Shown here piece by piece: positions 1-9,072 of a stretch of 64,000 nucleotides of DNA. The position numbers were made by a program, and so were the translations under genes. The DNA is from Shewanella gelidimarina (lineage in GTDB: Bacteria > Pseudomonadota > Gammaproteobacteria > Enterobacterales > Shewanellaceae), in contig NZ_JAKIKW010000015.1 in assembly GCF_023283945.1 (NCBI RefSeq), positions 62,001-126,000 on the forward strand. The letters are read 5' to 3'. The notes under the pieces were generated by a model. That model was not told where the DNA came from and searched no databases. It worked only from the letters and a program-made list of their open reading frames with translations. The stretch's first letter is position 1, and each line of letters begins with the position of its first letter.

Positions 1-711
1 GACAAGATAGCGCAGAAGATCCTCAAAATTGAAAATGTAGACCGATACCGTTCCTCATTAATCGCTGAAATGGGCGGGATTCAGTGCGATGGTCAAGGCA
101 CCTTACTGACCACTGAGCAGTGCTTACTGAACGCCAACCGCAATGGGCACTTAGGCAAAGCTGCGGTCGAGCAACAACTCAGAGATTATATGGGCGTCGA
201 GAAAATTATCTGGCTGCCTCGTGGCTGTAAGTTTGATGAAACTGACGGTCATATCGACGATCTGGCCTGCTGGATTGCCCCGGGAGAACTCCTACTGCAA
301 TGGACGGATGACGAAAGCGATCCCCAGTATGAGATCTATCAAGAAGCCTATGAGATCTTAAGTCGCACTACCGATGCCCAAGGCAGAGCGCTCACCATAC
401 ATAAAATACCCCAGCCTCAAGCTCTCGAGTGGACCGAAGAGGAAGCTGCGGGACTTGATTGCTCACCAGACACTCATTCACGCGCAGCAGGCACTAAGAT
501 CTGCGCCTCCTACATCAATTATTACATCGGCAACGACGTCATTATGGTCCCCGCCTATGACGATCCTATGGACGAACCCGCGCAAGCCATACTGAGAAAC
601 CTCTTCCCAAAACATAAGGTGATCGGGATCCAAAATGCCCGCGAAATACTACTTGGTGGTGGCAATGTCGCCTGCATCACGCAGCCACAATACGCTGGGA
701 TCAAAAAATAG
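1..711 (+). CDS. aguA: agmatine deiminase, C-terminal part (5' end outside window)
   Basis: Hydrolyses agmatine to N-carbamoylputrescine and ammonia, the first step of the agmatine route to putrescine (cytoplasm). The reading frame is open from base 1, so the ATG at 70 is internal and the gene starts upstream of the window. Family marks are the stretch around EMGGIQCDGQGT, followed by LLTTEQCLLN, and the C-terminal GGGNVACITQ with the catalytic Cys at 673-675. The visible part ends like full-length family members. It is followed 54 bases later by a polyamine-binding protein gene and then by aguB, which completes the pathway. Only the C-terminal two thirds or so can be judged. Confidence 0.93.
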   Translation, partial: DKIAQKILKIENVDRYRSSLIAEMGGIQCDGQGTLLTTEQCLLNANRNGHLGKAAVEQQLRDYMGVEKIIWLPRGCKFDETDGHIDDLACWIAPGELLLQWTDDESDPQYEIYQEAYEILSRTTDAQGRALTIHKIPQPQALEWTEEEAAGLDCSPDTHSRAAGTKICASYINYYIGNDVIMVPAYDDPMDEPAQAILRNLFPKHKVIGIQNAREILLGGGNVACITQPQYAGIKK

Positions 712-765
712 CCGAAAACCCAACGCAAGATAACCACTCAAGACTGATATGACAGGGAAGCTTAG

Positions 766-1854
766 ATGAATATATCGATAAAAATGATGCTAACAACATT
801 AGCGCTGTGTAGCGCACATGCTCACTCAGAGCAAAACACACTTAATATCTATAATTGGTCCGACTATATCAGCGAAGACGCAATCAACTCCTTCGAGGCT
901 AAAACGGGTATTAAAGTAAACTACGATGTCTATGACTCGCAGGAGCTTGCCGAAACCAAATTATTGTTAGGGAAAACCGGCTATGATCTTGTGGTCTCCT
1001 CCGGCTCTTTTCTACAACGTCAAATCGCGGTGGGGGTGTTCCAACCATTAGATAAGAGCCGTCTCAAGAACTATCATCACCTGGATCCTAAGGTGCTCAA
1101 CATAGTTCAGTCGTTCGACCCCAATAATCAATATGCTATCCCCTACATGTGGGGAACCACAGGGATCGGCTATAACGTAGATAAAGTGGGTGAAATACTG
1201 GGAGACAAGCCCGTCAATACCTGGGATTTACTGTTTCAGGCCGACACGCTGTCAAAGCTTGCCGAGTGTGGTGTTGCCATGGTCGATGCCCCGAGTGAAG
1301 TTGTCAGTGCCATGCTGAAATATCTAGGCAAGGATCCAAACTCACAGGACTTAGACGATCTTAAACTCGTTGAAAATAGACTGTTAGCGCTTCGTCCCTA
1401 TATCACTTACTTTCATAGTTCATCTTATATAACCGATTTAGCCAGTGGTAATATCTGCCTTGCGATGGGATGGAGCGGTGATGTCTTTATGGCTGCTAAC
1501 CGCGCCGCAGAAGCCAATAACGGGATCAACGTCAACTACGTTATTCCTCAAGAAGGCGCACAGGGATGGGCTGATACTTTTAATATCACTAGCGATTCGA
1601 AAAATCTTGATGCGGCTTACGCCTTTCTCAACCATATACTAGAACCAAAAGTGATTGCGGGGATCTCTAACTATCTCTGGTATGCCAACGCGAATGCCGA
1701 TTCATTACAATATGTCGACGCAAATATCACCTCACACCCGGGGATCTACCCCGATGAAAAAACCTTAAACAACCTGTTTGCCGATAAGAGTCGCAGCTTG
1801 AAATTTGAGCGCGCCATGAACCGCATGTGGACCCGAGTAAAAACCGGTCAATAA
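766..1854 (+). CDS. PotF-like periplasmic polyamine-binding protein, orphan
   Basis: Extracellular solute-binding protein of the spermidine/putrescine class (PotD/PotF family), 362 residues. A signal peptide of about 20 residues (MNISIKMMLTTLALCSAHAH) precedes the family-typical start LNIYNWSDYISEDAI; further marks are YDLVVSSGSFL, PYMWGTTGIGYN and LAMGWSGDV. The start has AGGGAAG a few bases upstream. No ABC permease or ATPase gene lies beside it within the window; instead it sits between aguA and aguB, so it probably delivers agmatine or putrescine either to a transporter encoded elsewhere or to a sensor. Ligand specificity cannot be read from the sequence. Confidence 0.9.
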   Translation: MNISIKMMLTTLALCSAHAHSEQNTLNIYNWSDYISEDAINSFEAKTGIKVNYDVYDSQELAETKLLLGKTGYDLVVSSGSFLQRQIAVGVFQPLDKSRLKNYHHLDPKVLNIVQSFDPNNQYAIPYMWGTTGIGYNVDKVGEILGDKPVNTWDLLFQADTLSKLAECGVAMVDAPSEVVSAMLKYLGKDPNSQDLDDLKLVENRLLALRPYITYFHSSSYITDLASGNICLAMGWSGDVFMAANRAAEANNGINVNYVIPQEGAQGWADTFNITSDSKNLDAAYAFLNHILEPKVIAGISNYLWYANANADSLQYVDANITSHPGIYPDEKTLNNLFADKSRSLKFERAMNRMWTRVKTGQ

Positions 1855-1869
1855 ACTCACTGAATGTGA

Positions 1870-1912
1870 CGAGGGGAAATAAGCCCCCCCGCCCATTAAC
1901 TCGTGCCCCTCG
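1870..1912 (+). other. stem-loop between potF-like gene and aguB
   Basis: CGAGGGG (1870-1876) can pair with CCCCTCG (1906-1912) across a C-rich loop. It has no T-tract, so it is not a simple terminator; it may be an mRNA processing or stability element between the two genes. The aguB ribosome-binding site (AAGGGA, just before 1942) is outside the stem. Confidence 0.35.
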
Positions 1913-1941
1913 ATTATCCATGAGCAATAAGGGATCTATCA

Positions 1942-2817
1942 ATGTCAAAATCCGTCAAATTCGCCGCGATTCAACTCGCTATCTCTTGGGATTTAGAAGC
2001 TAATATGACTAAGGCGACTCAAGCCGTTAAGGAGGCCGCTGAGCAAGGTGCTCAAGTGATCTTACTGCAAGAGTTGTTCGCTGCGCCCTACTTTTGTAAA
2101 CAACAGCGCGCCAAATATTTTGATTTAGCTGAGGAGCTAAATCTGCATTCCTTAATACAGACGATGAGTGAGCTGGCAAAATCATTACAGGTTGTGCTCC
2201 CCATCAGTTATTTTGAACGTTCAGGCAATAACTTCTTTAATTCACTGGTAATGATAGATGCCGATGGCTGTGTGTTAGATAACTACCGTAAATCTCATAT
2301 TCCCGATGGACCGGGTTACTGTGAAAAATTCTATTTCAGCCCGGGTGATAGCGGGTTTAAGGTTTGGCACACCCGTTACGGCTGCTTCGGCGCTGGAATA
2401 TGCTGGGATCAGTGGTTTCCCGAGTTAGCGCGTTGCCTCACTCTTGCTGGCGCTGAAGCTATCTTTTATCCCACGGCGATTGGCTCTGAGCCTCAAGACC
2501 CAAGCTTAGATTCCAAAGATCACTGGCAACGCACAATGCAAGGTCACTCTGCGGCCAATTTAGTGCCTGTTATCGCAGCCAATCGAACCGGTATTGAAAC
2601 CGATGACGGCATAGAGACCTGTTTCTATGGCAGTTCATTTATTACCGATCACACTGGAAAAATACTTGCTGAAGCTAAGCGACATAGTGAGGAGATTATC
2701 TATGCTGAAATCGATCTCGCGGCAACAAGTAAAGCACGCCATAGTTGGGGGCTCTTTAGAGATAGGAGGCCAGATCTTTACTCTGGCTTGTTATCGCTAA
2801 CGACAGATAAGTTATAA
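1942..2817 (+). CDS. aguB: N-carbamoylputrescine amidohydrolase
   Basis: Nitrilase-superfamily enzyme that converts N-carbamoylputrescine to putrescine, CO2 and ammonia, finishing the pathway begun by aguA. The Glu-Lys-Cys triad is visible: E44 in LLQELF, K117 in NYRKSHIPDGPGY and C154 in GAGICWDQWFPE. At 291 residues it has the family's usual length and is complete. It has no signal peptide, so it is cytoplasmic. The gene lies 87 bases after the polyamine-binding protein gene on the same strand, fitting an aguA-potF-like-aguB unit. The DQWFPE context is that of the carbamoylputrescine group rather than plant-type nitrilases, which makes the specific call fairly safe. Confidence 0.94.
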   Translation: MSKSVKFAAIQLAISWDLEANMTKATQAVKEAAEQGAQVILLQELFAAPYFCKQQRAKYFDLAEELNLHSLIQTMSELAKSLQVVLPISYFERSGNNFFNSLVMIDADGCVLDNYRKSHIPDGPGYCEKFYFSPGDSGFKVWHTRYGCFGAGICWDQWFPELARCLTLAGAEAIFYPTAIGSEPQDPSLDSKDHWQRTMQGHSAANLVPVIAANRTGIETDDGIETCFYGSSFITDHTGKILAEAKRHSEEIIYAEIDLAATSKARHSWGLFRDRRPDLYSGLLSLTTDKL

Positions 2818-2823
2818 TCGACA

Positions 2824-2852
2824 CCAATGGCGTCAATAGCAGGCGCCATTGG
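2824..2852 (+). terminator. hairpin after aguB
   Basis: CCAATGGCG (2824-2832) pairs perfectly with CGCCATTGG (2844-2852), starting 7 bases after the aguB stop. There is no following run of T, so it is either a weak or factor-dependent terminator or a 3'-end stabilising hairpin. Confidence 0.4.
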
Positions 2853-3294
2853 CCGTCAGCGATGACCGTTACCGATAAAGAGTATCGGTGCAGTTCAACA
2901 TATCCATCGCCACGATGCATTCAAGTGCAGCGGTTAACCTCAGGAGTGGTTTTAACGGGTTATTCATTGAGATAGCTAACGCTATTGGCTCAATGTTAAT
3001 CCATCTTGCTGGTCCATATACAGAAAAGCCCTCCTCACTGTGTGACTAACACAATGATAAAAGGGCGTATTTCAAGACCAATCTAGGTTGAACCAGATTT
3101 AGGTAATAGCATCATCGACAACAGTCTGATGAGCATCCTCAAATATCTAAAATTGCAGGTTTAACCCTAGCCAAACTTCAAAAAAATAAGGCCACTATCA
3201 TGGCTGGCCTATTGGTTTGACTGCTTATCAACTCGATTATAGATTAGACAACAAATAGAACAACTTATAGTAACTGTTGTGCTATTTATTGGGG
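2853..3294. other. intergenic region without recognised gene
   Basis: About 440 bases between aguB and the HNH gene. I see only a short inverted repeat TGTGT-N5-ACACA near 3040 and a GGCC-flanked repeat around 3190-3215 (GGCCACTATCATGGCTGGCC). No convincing coding frame. Confidence 0.5.
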
Positions 3295-4113
3295 CTAATC
3301 TATATTGTTGTCATTTAGCAGATTAAAAATCTTTTGGTGTTGAGATAAATAATCTTCAAACTTTTCAAGGTCTGCGGCATTCATTCTGCCAGTTGCGAGT
3401 GCATCGCCTTCATTGATCCCCAATTGAGTCATCAGTGATCTGTCTAAATCATCAGCCAGTTTCAATCTAAATTCACGCCCAACCTTTTTAAAGGTGATGC
3501 GATGTTTAGCAAATAACTTATCGATATGAGCACACAACAAAATGCCATTAGCACCTTCTAAATGTTCAGCGGTGTTTTCACAATTGCGCCAAGCTTTAAT
3601 ATGTGAAGCAACCAGTATCTCTTTCACAGGCGTCAGTGTTAATGCGCAGGTTTCACTGCCCCATACCTTGATCACTTCATCTTTAAATTGACCTTGGCCT
3701 ACGCGAGCGTTTATTTCATGTCTTTTTTCTAGAGCAGATAAAGGCGAATCACACGCATCGATAAGATCTTCACCAATGTCACCGTCGTTGATCACTTGCT
3801 CATTACCGATACAAAGTGATATTAGATCTTCAAGTTTCTCACTATCTTCTCTATCTTTTTCTGATACTTTTACCGACGCATGAACATACTGAGTTTTTTT
3901 ACCTTTCGACGTCACAAGGCTGCAATCAGGGTTTCTTTTTTCATGCTCAAAATACGCGCGTTGTCCTTCTTTTCCCTTCATTAACTTGATAGATGCGTGA
4001 CACTCTGGGCATCTACGCATGACGTTATTAACCCCATGAATTGATTCAACTGGGATTAAACGCCAAACACCACAAATAAGGGCTTCGCAAACAGAATTAG
4101 TTAGCTGTAACAT
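3295..4113 (-). CDS. HNH endonuclease-like protein with N-terminal Cys motif
   Basis: 272 residues. The C-terminal half carries the HNH_2-type signature: LVASHIKAWRNCEN, then LEGANGILLCAHIDKLFAKHRITF, in the family's usual spacing (about residues 165-210). The N-terminal part has RRCPECHASIK and a following HEKRNPDC, a possible zinc-binding site. Start chosen at the ATG of 4113, preceded by AAGGA six bases upstream. Relatives of this HNH type occur both as stand-alone nucleases and in restriction or defence loci. Here it is a single gene between a metabolic cluster and an unknown membrane operon. The domain assignment is good; the biological role (defence, mobile remnant) is open. Confidence 0.75.
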   Translation of the reverse strand: MLQLTNSVCEALICGVWRLIPVESIHGVNNVMRRCPECHASIKLMKGKEGQRAYFEHEKRNPDCSLVTSKGKKTQYVHASVKVSEKDREDSEKLEDLISLCIGNEQVINDGDIGEDLIDACDSPLSALEKRHEINARVGQGQFKDEVIKVWGSETCALTLTPVKEILVASHIKAWRNCENTAEHLEGANGILLCAHIDKLFAKHRITFKKVGREFRLKLADDLDRSLMTQLGINEGDALATGRMNAADLEKFEDYLSQHQKIFNLLNDNNID

Positions 4114-4880
4114 ATTGTTCCTTGTAATTTTTATTATTAATAAATAAACGATTAAACATCTTTTGCCAGTCTTAATCTGAAAGCAGTGCTATCTCCTTTA
4201 CTAACTTAGCACTTTAGATACTTTAATATCAGTCCCTAGTATTTAAGTAGAAATAGTTGCTTGCAGTGATACAGGCTATTGTTAAGAGCTCTGTCTATCG
4301 ACAGGTGGGTGTGGCCCAATAGCTTACTCGCGATTTGCATCTTAATATAAAAACTATACCCACCCATGACGCTCTAACGGGCAATCGTTCAGCTTAGATG
4401 ATCGATAGTGACACTTTTGCCCTAATGCGTACAGCTCTAAGCCCACTCAATCGGTTAATATGCCAGCATAAACTCGCCTAACTCGACTTTTCTGTTATGT
4501 CGAAGGGGTAACTCGCGGAAAAGACGTACACCTTCTGTCGTTTGACCTCGAGACTTTTAGGTTCGCATTGTCTGTCTGCCCGTTATTTCAAATGACAAAA
4601 ATAGCTTGTTCTCCTGCTTAGCGAACAGCAACTTCATTAATATGAGCAGTGAATTTCAAACAGAGACAGATTGATAAGTGAGCTTGTTAAGCTGGCGATT
4701 AACCTCAATAGCGTGAATGCTACCTGTCGACACACTAGCCACTCTGGATGTTAAATAGACTGACCAAGTGACTTGAATAGCGCTTGATGAATGATGAACT
4801 GAAGTTCAAGCAGATCAAATCGCGGTTGCGCAGCCGTAGATAATCTAGGTGTAGGTGCCGGCTCACGTTTACCCGCTAGC
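4114..4880. other. 770-base region without recognised gene
   Basis: No frame with a start, ribosome-binding site and plausible composition was found on either strand. It probably holds the promoter of the HNH gene at its left end; the rest is unexplained. Confidence 0.45.
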
Positions 4881-4911
4881 AAGAACAAGGCAGCATACGC
4901 GCCTTGTTCTT
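4881..4911 (-). terminator. hairpin after the four-gene operon
   Basis: AAGAACAAGGC (4881-4891) pairs with GCCTTGTTCTT (4901-4911), an 11-bp stem just downstream of the last operon gene. The T-tract on the minus strand is weak (TTGTTCTTGC). Confidence 0.55.
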
Positions 4912-4917
4912 TAGTGC

Positions 4918-5220
4918 TTAAAGTGCTTCTTTCTTTCGTTCAATTTCAAGTAAGGCTAACATCAACTGCCGCTCTTTTGGCGACAATGACTGCACTGCTT
5001 TTTTCACGTTTTTTTGGTAGCGATCCAATGTCACTTTATCGTTAGCAATGGCCGCATCAAGCGTTTGCTCATATTTGCTCAGTAATCCATTTAACTTCTC
5101 TGCGTTCTTCATGTTGGTCGTATGCGCGCTAAAGGCCATATATAACACCACTCCCAACGTCATTAGACTAAAGACATCAAACTTGAAAGAGAACCGTTTA
5201 GGCTTAGTTTCCGTGGTCAT
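4918..5220 (-). CDS. small single-TM protein with coiled coil, last gene of unknown operon
   Basis: 100 residues, not recognised. A basic N-terminus (KPKRFSFK) is followed by one transmembrane helix at about residues 16-32 (FSLMTLGVVLYMAFSAH), then a long charged, helical C-terminal part (NAEKLNGLLSKYEQ... ERQLMLALLEIERKK) likely to form a coiled coil, predicted periplasmic if the basic end stays inside. It begins 2 bases after the stop of the 61-residue gene, so the two are translationally coupled. The last member of the four-gene operon running down from 9072. Function unknown; partnership with the large membrane protein is inferred from the linkage only. Confidence 0.75.
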   Translation of the reverse strand: MTTETKPKRFSFKFDVFSLMTLGVVLYMAFSAHTTNMKNAEKLNGLLSKYEQTLDAAIANDKVTLDRYQKNVKKAVQSLSPKERQLMLALLEIERKKEAL

Positions 5221-5222
5221 GG

Positions 5223-5408
5223 TTATTGTTCCGTAATCAGTGAAAGTTTAATTTTTATAATCTCAGCGTGCTTAGCCGCATCACTTATTGCTTGATGTTC
5301 TTGTAAGTTAAAAAATTGAATGACAATAAATAAAACACCGACCAAGAGCAGCAGCACTAGGTTTTCTGCCAGCCATTCAACAATCGAAATGGTAATACTT
5401 TTTATCAT
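5223..5408 (-). CDS. 61-residue single-TM protein of unknown operon
   Basis: Very short membrane protein: one hydrophobic helix at about residues 13-32 (LAENLVLLLLVGVLFIVIQF) followed by an amphipathic C-terminal helix. Its ATG overlaps the TGA of the 865-residue gene by four bases (ATGA, 5405-5408), a typical sign of translational coupling, and the next gene starts 2 bases after its stop. Because of this packing it is very likely real despite its size. I do not recognise a family. It may be an accessory subunit of the large membrane protein. Confidence 0.72.
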   Translation of the reverse strand: MIKSITISIVEWLAENLVLLLLVGVLFIVIQFFNLQEHQAISDAAKHAEIIKIKLSLITEQ

Positions 5409-8002
5409 AGGACGGCCTTACATTTGGGCAGCTCTTCATAATCGAAGAAGTTGACGTTAATCGAGTCACTGATCATCTGGGCATCAACGACCCCAAGTAC
5501 AAAGCAGCGGTATTTCTTGGTACGTTTAAGCTCAAGTAAGATCAAATTATTTTGACCCTTTTTATGCAGTGTATTCAGCAGCGATAACGTGGATGGCTGA
5601 TGATTAAGATAAGCGGTCATGTTAACTTCAAGCTTTTGTATTAACGACTCTTTGCCAACATCACCTTGGCCTAATTGAAGCCAATATTGAGGGTCGTCAA
5701 AATTAGAAGCAAACTCAGAAACCAGTCCAGCCACATCCGGTTTATAGAAAAACTTTTGCTCTGCGAGCAAGCCAATATCAGAGTTTTGTAAAAAGTTAGG
5801 CATATTAACCGCAGCCACTTTTTCATTTTCTAATCGAACCCCGATATAAGCACCGACATTCATATCTTGCTTCAGTACCGTAATGTTGGTGTCGAACGGT
5901 TTGATCACCTCACCAAAGCCGTAATGCTTAGGCAGAAATGATAACCACCCATAAGCAAGATCGTCATAAGCTCTTAAAAAATATTGCTCATGTTCAAGCG
6001 CAATGGTCTCAACGGGTTGATTTGACTCTTGCGGTTGATAAGGTGGCCGATATTTGATGATTTGGCCCACCAGCCTTACCACACTAAGATCCCGATAGGT
6101 TTGGAATATGCCATTTTCAACATCCAGCACATAACCAAAACCAATAGTGAAAATGCGATCGAAAGGGTCGACAGTACTGAAGGCTTCAGCAAAATTCCCC
6201 ATCATAACGTGATAAGCATTTTTGTCCGTCACTGAGGCTCCCACCGGAACCCCAAAAGCAATCGCACCAGCAAGCATCGCCAGAGTGAGGTAGCCTTTGC
6301 TTTTTGACCACAAATACACACCCAATTTGATAAATAACAAAAAGATAGCCAGTAAGCTTGCAGCAATGCTCATTGGCGGAATAACCGCTAACTTGACGGC
6401 GTCTTTACCCAGCATGAACATACTGCCACCAGGTGAGAAAGCCGCAGTGGCCGCCGTAGAGGTCACCATTTTGATAAAGGAGATGTTATCTTGCTTAGCG
6501 AGCCACAGCTTCTTGTATTTTCGCTCTGAAATACTGGGGGTGAATTCGGCTAAATAGTAGTTGCCCAGCGTTTTTTTAGCGTACTTAGTCACCTGCGGTA
6601 AACGGGCAAAGCCGACTCGATCTAGACGCGGTTTTGTGACGGAAAAACGCGCGCTTTTCCGGTACTCATTCCACAACACTTTGGCGCGGCCTTTATATTT
6701 AGCTTCAATGGCTTGATGTAATCCTCTTTGGTCACTCAATGTCCAATCGTTAGCCACCTTAACGCCCTGCTTGTTAAAGACATCAACCGCCACCGTCAAC
6801 GCTTGCGGTGAGTCATTATATTGCTCGTACTCCATCTCTTCAGGAATACCATACAGCCGGTGTATGTACTTAATTCGCCCACGCTCGAACATCGACATAA
6901 GGTAATACTTTGACTTAAGCATTTTGGCAACGGTGATATCATCCGCCGTCAGGTAAACACCAAAAGATTCTCCAGTGTCGTATTTCAGTGTGCTTAGATA
7001 CTTGGCAAAGTCGACTTTAAGTTGTTGGCGGCAATCTGATTTACAGCTTGAGCTAAAATAGTCATCTTTGACTGAGCTATAGCCCTTTCTTATCGGATTA
7101 TTAGCATCTTCAGCCACATCCTTACGGTAATTATCTGCGTCGAGCAGCGCTTGCGAATAGCTTTTCCAATGATTGGTAATGCTGTCATTTGCCTGGTTCA
7201 GTAACGCCACCCGCTCTTGCTCAATCAGGCTGTAGTTATTCTCTTTCTTGAGCGCCACTAAATACGCTTTATTGGCTTTTTGATAGCGAGCCAACTCTTG
7301 TTTATAGGTACGGTCAAACTGCCTAATGCGCGGAATGGCCTCAGTGATAAAAGCCACTTCTTGACGATTAAGTAGAAATTGGTCGGCCATATTGTCGAGG
7401 TTAGATTCAATCAACTTATTGAATCCTGCAGAGAAGTAAGCCAGAGAAGGAATTAATGCCACCATTAAATCTTTGCGTTTCGGGTCGCTAACAATGTCAT
7501 CAAACTCGGGGAAACCTTCAATCGCAACAGTTTCTGCTAAATAGGCTTCTTTATAAACAATGGCTCTGACGGCGCTGAGCTTTTTATCATTTGAGGTGGT
7601 ATCGACAACGCCATCAACCGCGATCCTCAAGCAAGGAATAATTAAGGCCCAGACCAAGACCAGTATCAGCGGGCGAAAAACCCCATTGATAAGCTGAGCA
7701 GTTTTGGGATTCAGCGGTTTACCCGCTTCTACCTTTTTTGTTTCATCGCGAATAAGCCGATTAAACAACGTCGCAGGTATAAAGGTGGCCACAGCCAGTG
7801 CTAAGCCAAATCCAGAAAGCGTTCGACCGAATAACTCTAACCTCTCCGCGGTAATGCTATGCTCGCCAAAGACCGCTTGAATAGGTTGGGCGTACATATC
7901 GATGAGTAAGATGTTTAGCGATAACTCTAAACAGACATAAACCACAAAGAGCAGCAGTAATAGCAAAATTTTTGCGTGGTTTGAAAACGTGCTTGAGATC
8001 AT
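5405..8002 (-). CDS. large membrane protein of unknown function, core of four-gene operon
   Basis: 865 residues, not recognised. Three transmembrane helices lie near the N-terminus (about residues 11-34, 58-82 and 103-128), followed by a soluble, partly coiled-coil region of about 400 residues that includes a Cys pair (SSSCKSDC) and a run rich in K, E and Y. Two more helices follow (about residues 570-592 and 598-620) and then a soluble C-terminal domain of about 240 residues. The gene overlaps its upstream neighbour (lipoprotein) and its downstream neighbour (61-residue protein) by ATGA at both ends. This suggests fixed stoichiometry of an envelope complex. No catalytic motif was seen, and the large loops could face either side of the membrane. 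Confidence 0.85.
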   Translation of the reverse strand: MISSTFSNHAKILLLLLLFVVYVCLELSLNILLIDMYAQPIQAVFGEHSITAERLELFGRTLSGFGLALAVATFIPATLFNRLIRDETKKVEAGKPLNPKTAQLINGVFRPLILVLVWALIIPCLRIAVDGVVDTTSNDKKLSAVRAIVYKEAYLAETVAIEGFPEFDDIVSDPKRKDLMVALIPSLAYFSAGFNKLIESNLDNMADQFLLNRQEVAFITEAIPRIRQFDRTYKQELARYQKANKAYLVALKKENNYSLIEQERVALLNQANDSITNHWKSYSQALLDADNYRKDVAEDANNPIRKGYSSVKDDYFSSSCKSDCRQQLKVDFAKYLSTLKYDTGESFGVYLTADDITVAKMLKSKYYLMSMFERGRIKYIHRLYGIPEEMEYEQYNDSPQALTVAVDVFNKQGVKVANDWTLSDQRGLHQAIEAKYKGRAKVLWNEYRKSARFSVTKPRLDRVGFARLPQVTKYAKKTLGNYYLAEFTPSISERKYKKLWLAKQDNISFIKMVTSTAATAAFSPGGSMFMLGKDAVKLAVIPPMSIAASLLAIFLLFIKLGVYLWSKSKGYLTLAMLAGAIAFGVPVGASVTDKNAYHVMMGNFAEAFSTVDPFDRIFTIGFGYVLDVENGIFQTYRDLSVVRLVGQIIKYRPPYQPQESNQPVETIALEHEQYFLRAYDDLAYGWLSFLPKHYGFGEVIKPFDTNITVLKQDMNVGAYIGVRLENEKVAAVNMPNFLQNSDIGLLAEQKFFYKPDVAGLVSEFASNFDDPQYWLQLGQGDVGKESLIQKLEVNMTAYLNHQPSTLSLLNTLHKKGQNNLILLELKRTKKYRCFVLGVVDAQMISDSINVNFFDYEELPKCKAVL

Positions 8003-9072
8003 TGTTGTTGTTTCTTCATGATGTATTTTTGAGTGGTAACGGCTGTGTCGCCGTCTTGTTGTCTATCTAAGCAATATTGATAAAGCTCATCGCCTGGCGT
8101 TAACTGGCGACAGCGATTGGTGTCCATTTTATTGCTCAGCGGATAACTTTGCTGCCGGTTATCAATCGTTAAATATTGGCCGTCACTCAGTAGCCGTTGT
8201 TGCTCATCGAGACGGTTAAAATCAGCATTAGACGGCAATACGTTGGCAAGTAACACCGCATCCACTGTTAATGGCGGCGCTATAATTTTTTGTATTGGTG
8301 CAAGTACCACACTTTTATTGACCTGCATGCAGGCTGTTAATGGCTGCGTGTCAACGATGATGGCGATTGGCTCAGCGACATTAAAGCTATCGACGGTCAT
8401 TAACACCCGCTTGCGCGCATCTGAAGTCAGTGATGTTGCCGCAAGATAGGGATGAGATTGAGCAGTGCTGTCTGATACGCCTTTAACGCCAGATTTTTCG
8501 ACTTGCACCACATATTTTTCTGCTACCACAAATTGCAATGAATGCTGTGGAAATTGGGCTTTAGCTGATTGAAGCAACTCTTTTAGATCTGAGAGCCTTG
8601 TCTCAGGTTCAGGCCTAATGATAATCGCATCATGCCTCATCAGCTTTGGCGTTAACGCTAGCGCCAAAGCAGGTAAAGTGAGTCGCCTTTGGCTCTGAGT
8701 AAAATCATTGTCAGTATCTACCACTACCCAGTCGTTATTAACCCTTGCCACATCAATATAAAACCCCGAGAGTAAGTCTTGATGTTTACCGACATATTGC
8801 GGAAAAGTAGCGTCAGTGACCCGATAAAACAGCGCTGCATTACAAACACTTTGGTTAATAGGCAGTATTTCACCCGTCTCTGAGATGATTAGGTTTCGCT
8901 GCTTTAGCGCATTTTGTAATTGGCGGTGCTGTGGAAGATGGCTTGCATGCGCAGCCAATGAGCGGCTGACAGGAATAGCTGAGATATAATGATCAGGTCT
9001 TTTATCTACCGCACAACCCCAAAGCAAAAAAACCAGCAAAAAATATAACGAGATAGTCCTTAGTAACAACAC
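7999..9072 (-). CDS. predicted lipoprotein, first gene of unknown operon
   Basis: About 357 residues. I place the start at the GTG of 9072: AAGAAGGA lies six bases upstream and the product then begins with an ideal lipoprotein signal, MLLLRTISLYFLLVFLLWGC, with the lipobox Cys at residue 20. A frame-compatible GTG at 9114 would add 14 polar residues in front of the signal and is less likely. The mature part is not recognised; it has mixed alpha/beta character with a segment DAIIIRPEPETRLSDLK that vaguely resembles ExbD/TolR periplasmic domains (not significant by eye) and three Cys in its last third. It overlaps the 865-residue gene by ATGA. Likely an envelope-anchored partner of that protein. 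Confidence 0.78.
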   Translation of the reverse strand: MLLLRTISLYFLLVFLLWGCAVDKRPDHYISAIPVSRSLAAHASHLPQHRQLQNALKQRNLIISETGEILPINQSVCNAALFYRVTDATFPQYVGKHQDLLSGFYIDVARVNNDWVVVDTDNDFTQSQRRLTLPALALALTPKLMRHDAIIIRPEPETRLSDLKELLQSAKAQFPQHSLQFVVAEKYVVQVEKSGVKGVSDSTAQSHPYLAATSLTSDARKRVLMTVDSFNVAEPIAIIVDTQPLTACMQVNKSVVLAPIQKIIAPPLTVDAVLLANVLPSNADFNRLDEQQRLLSDGQYLTIDNRQQSYPLSNKMDTNRCRQLTPGDELYQYCLDRQQDGDTAVTTQKYIMKKQQQ

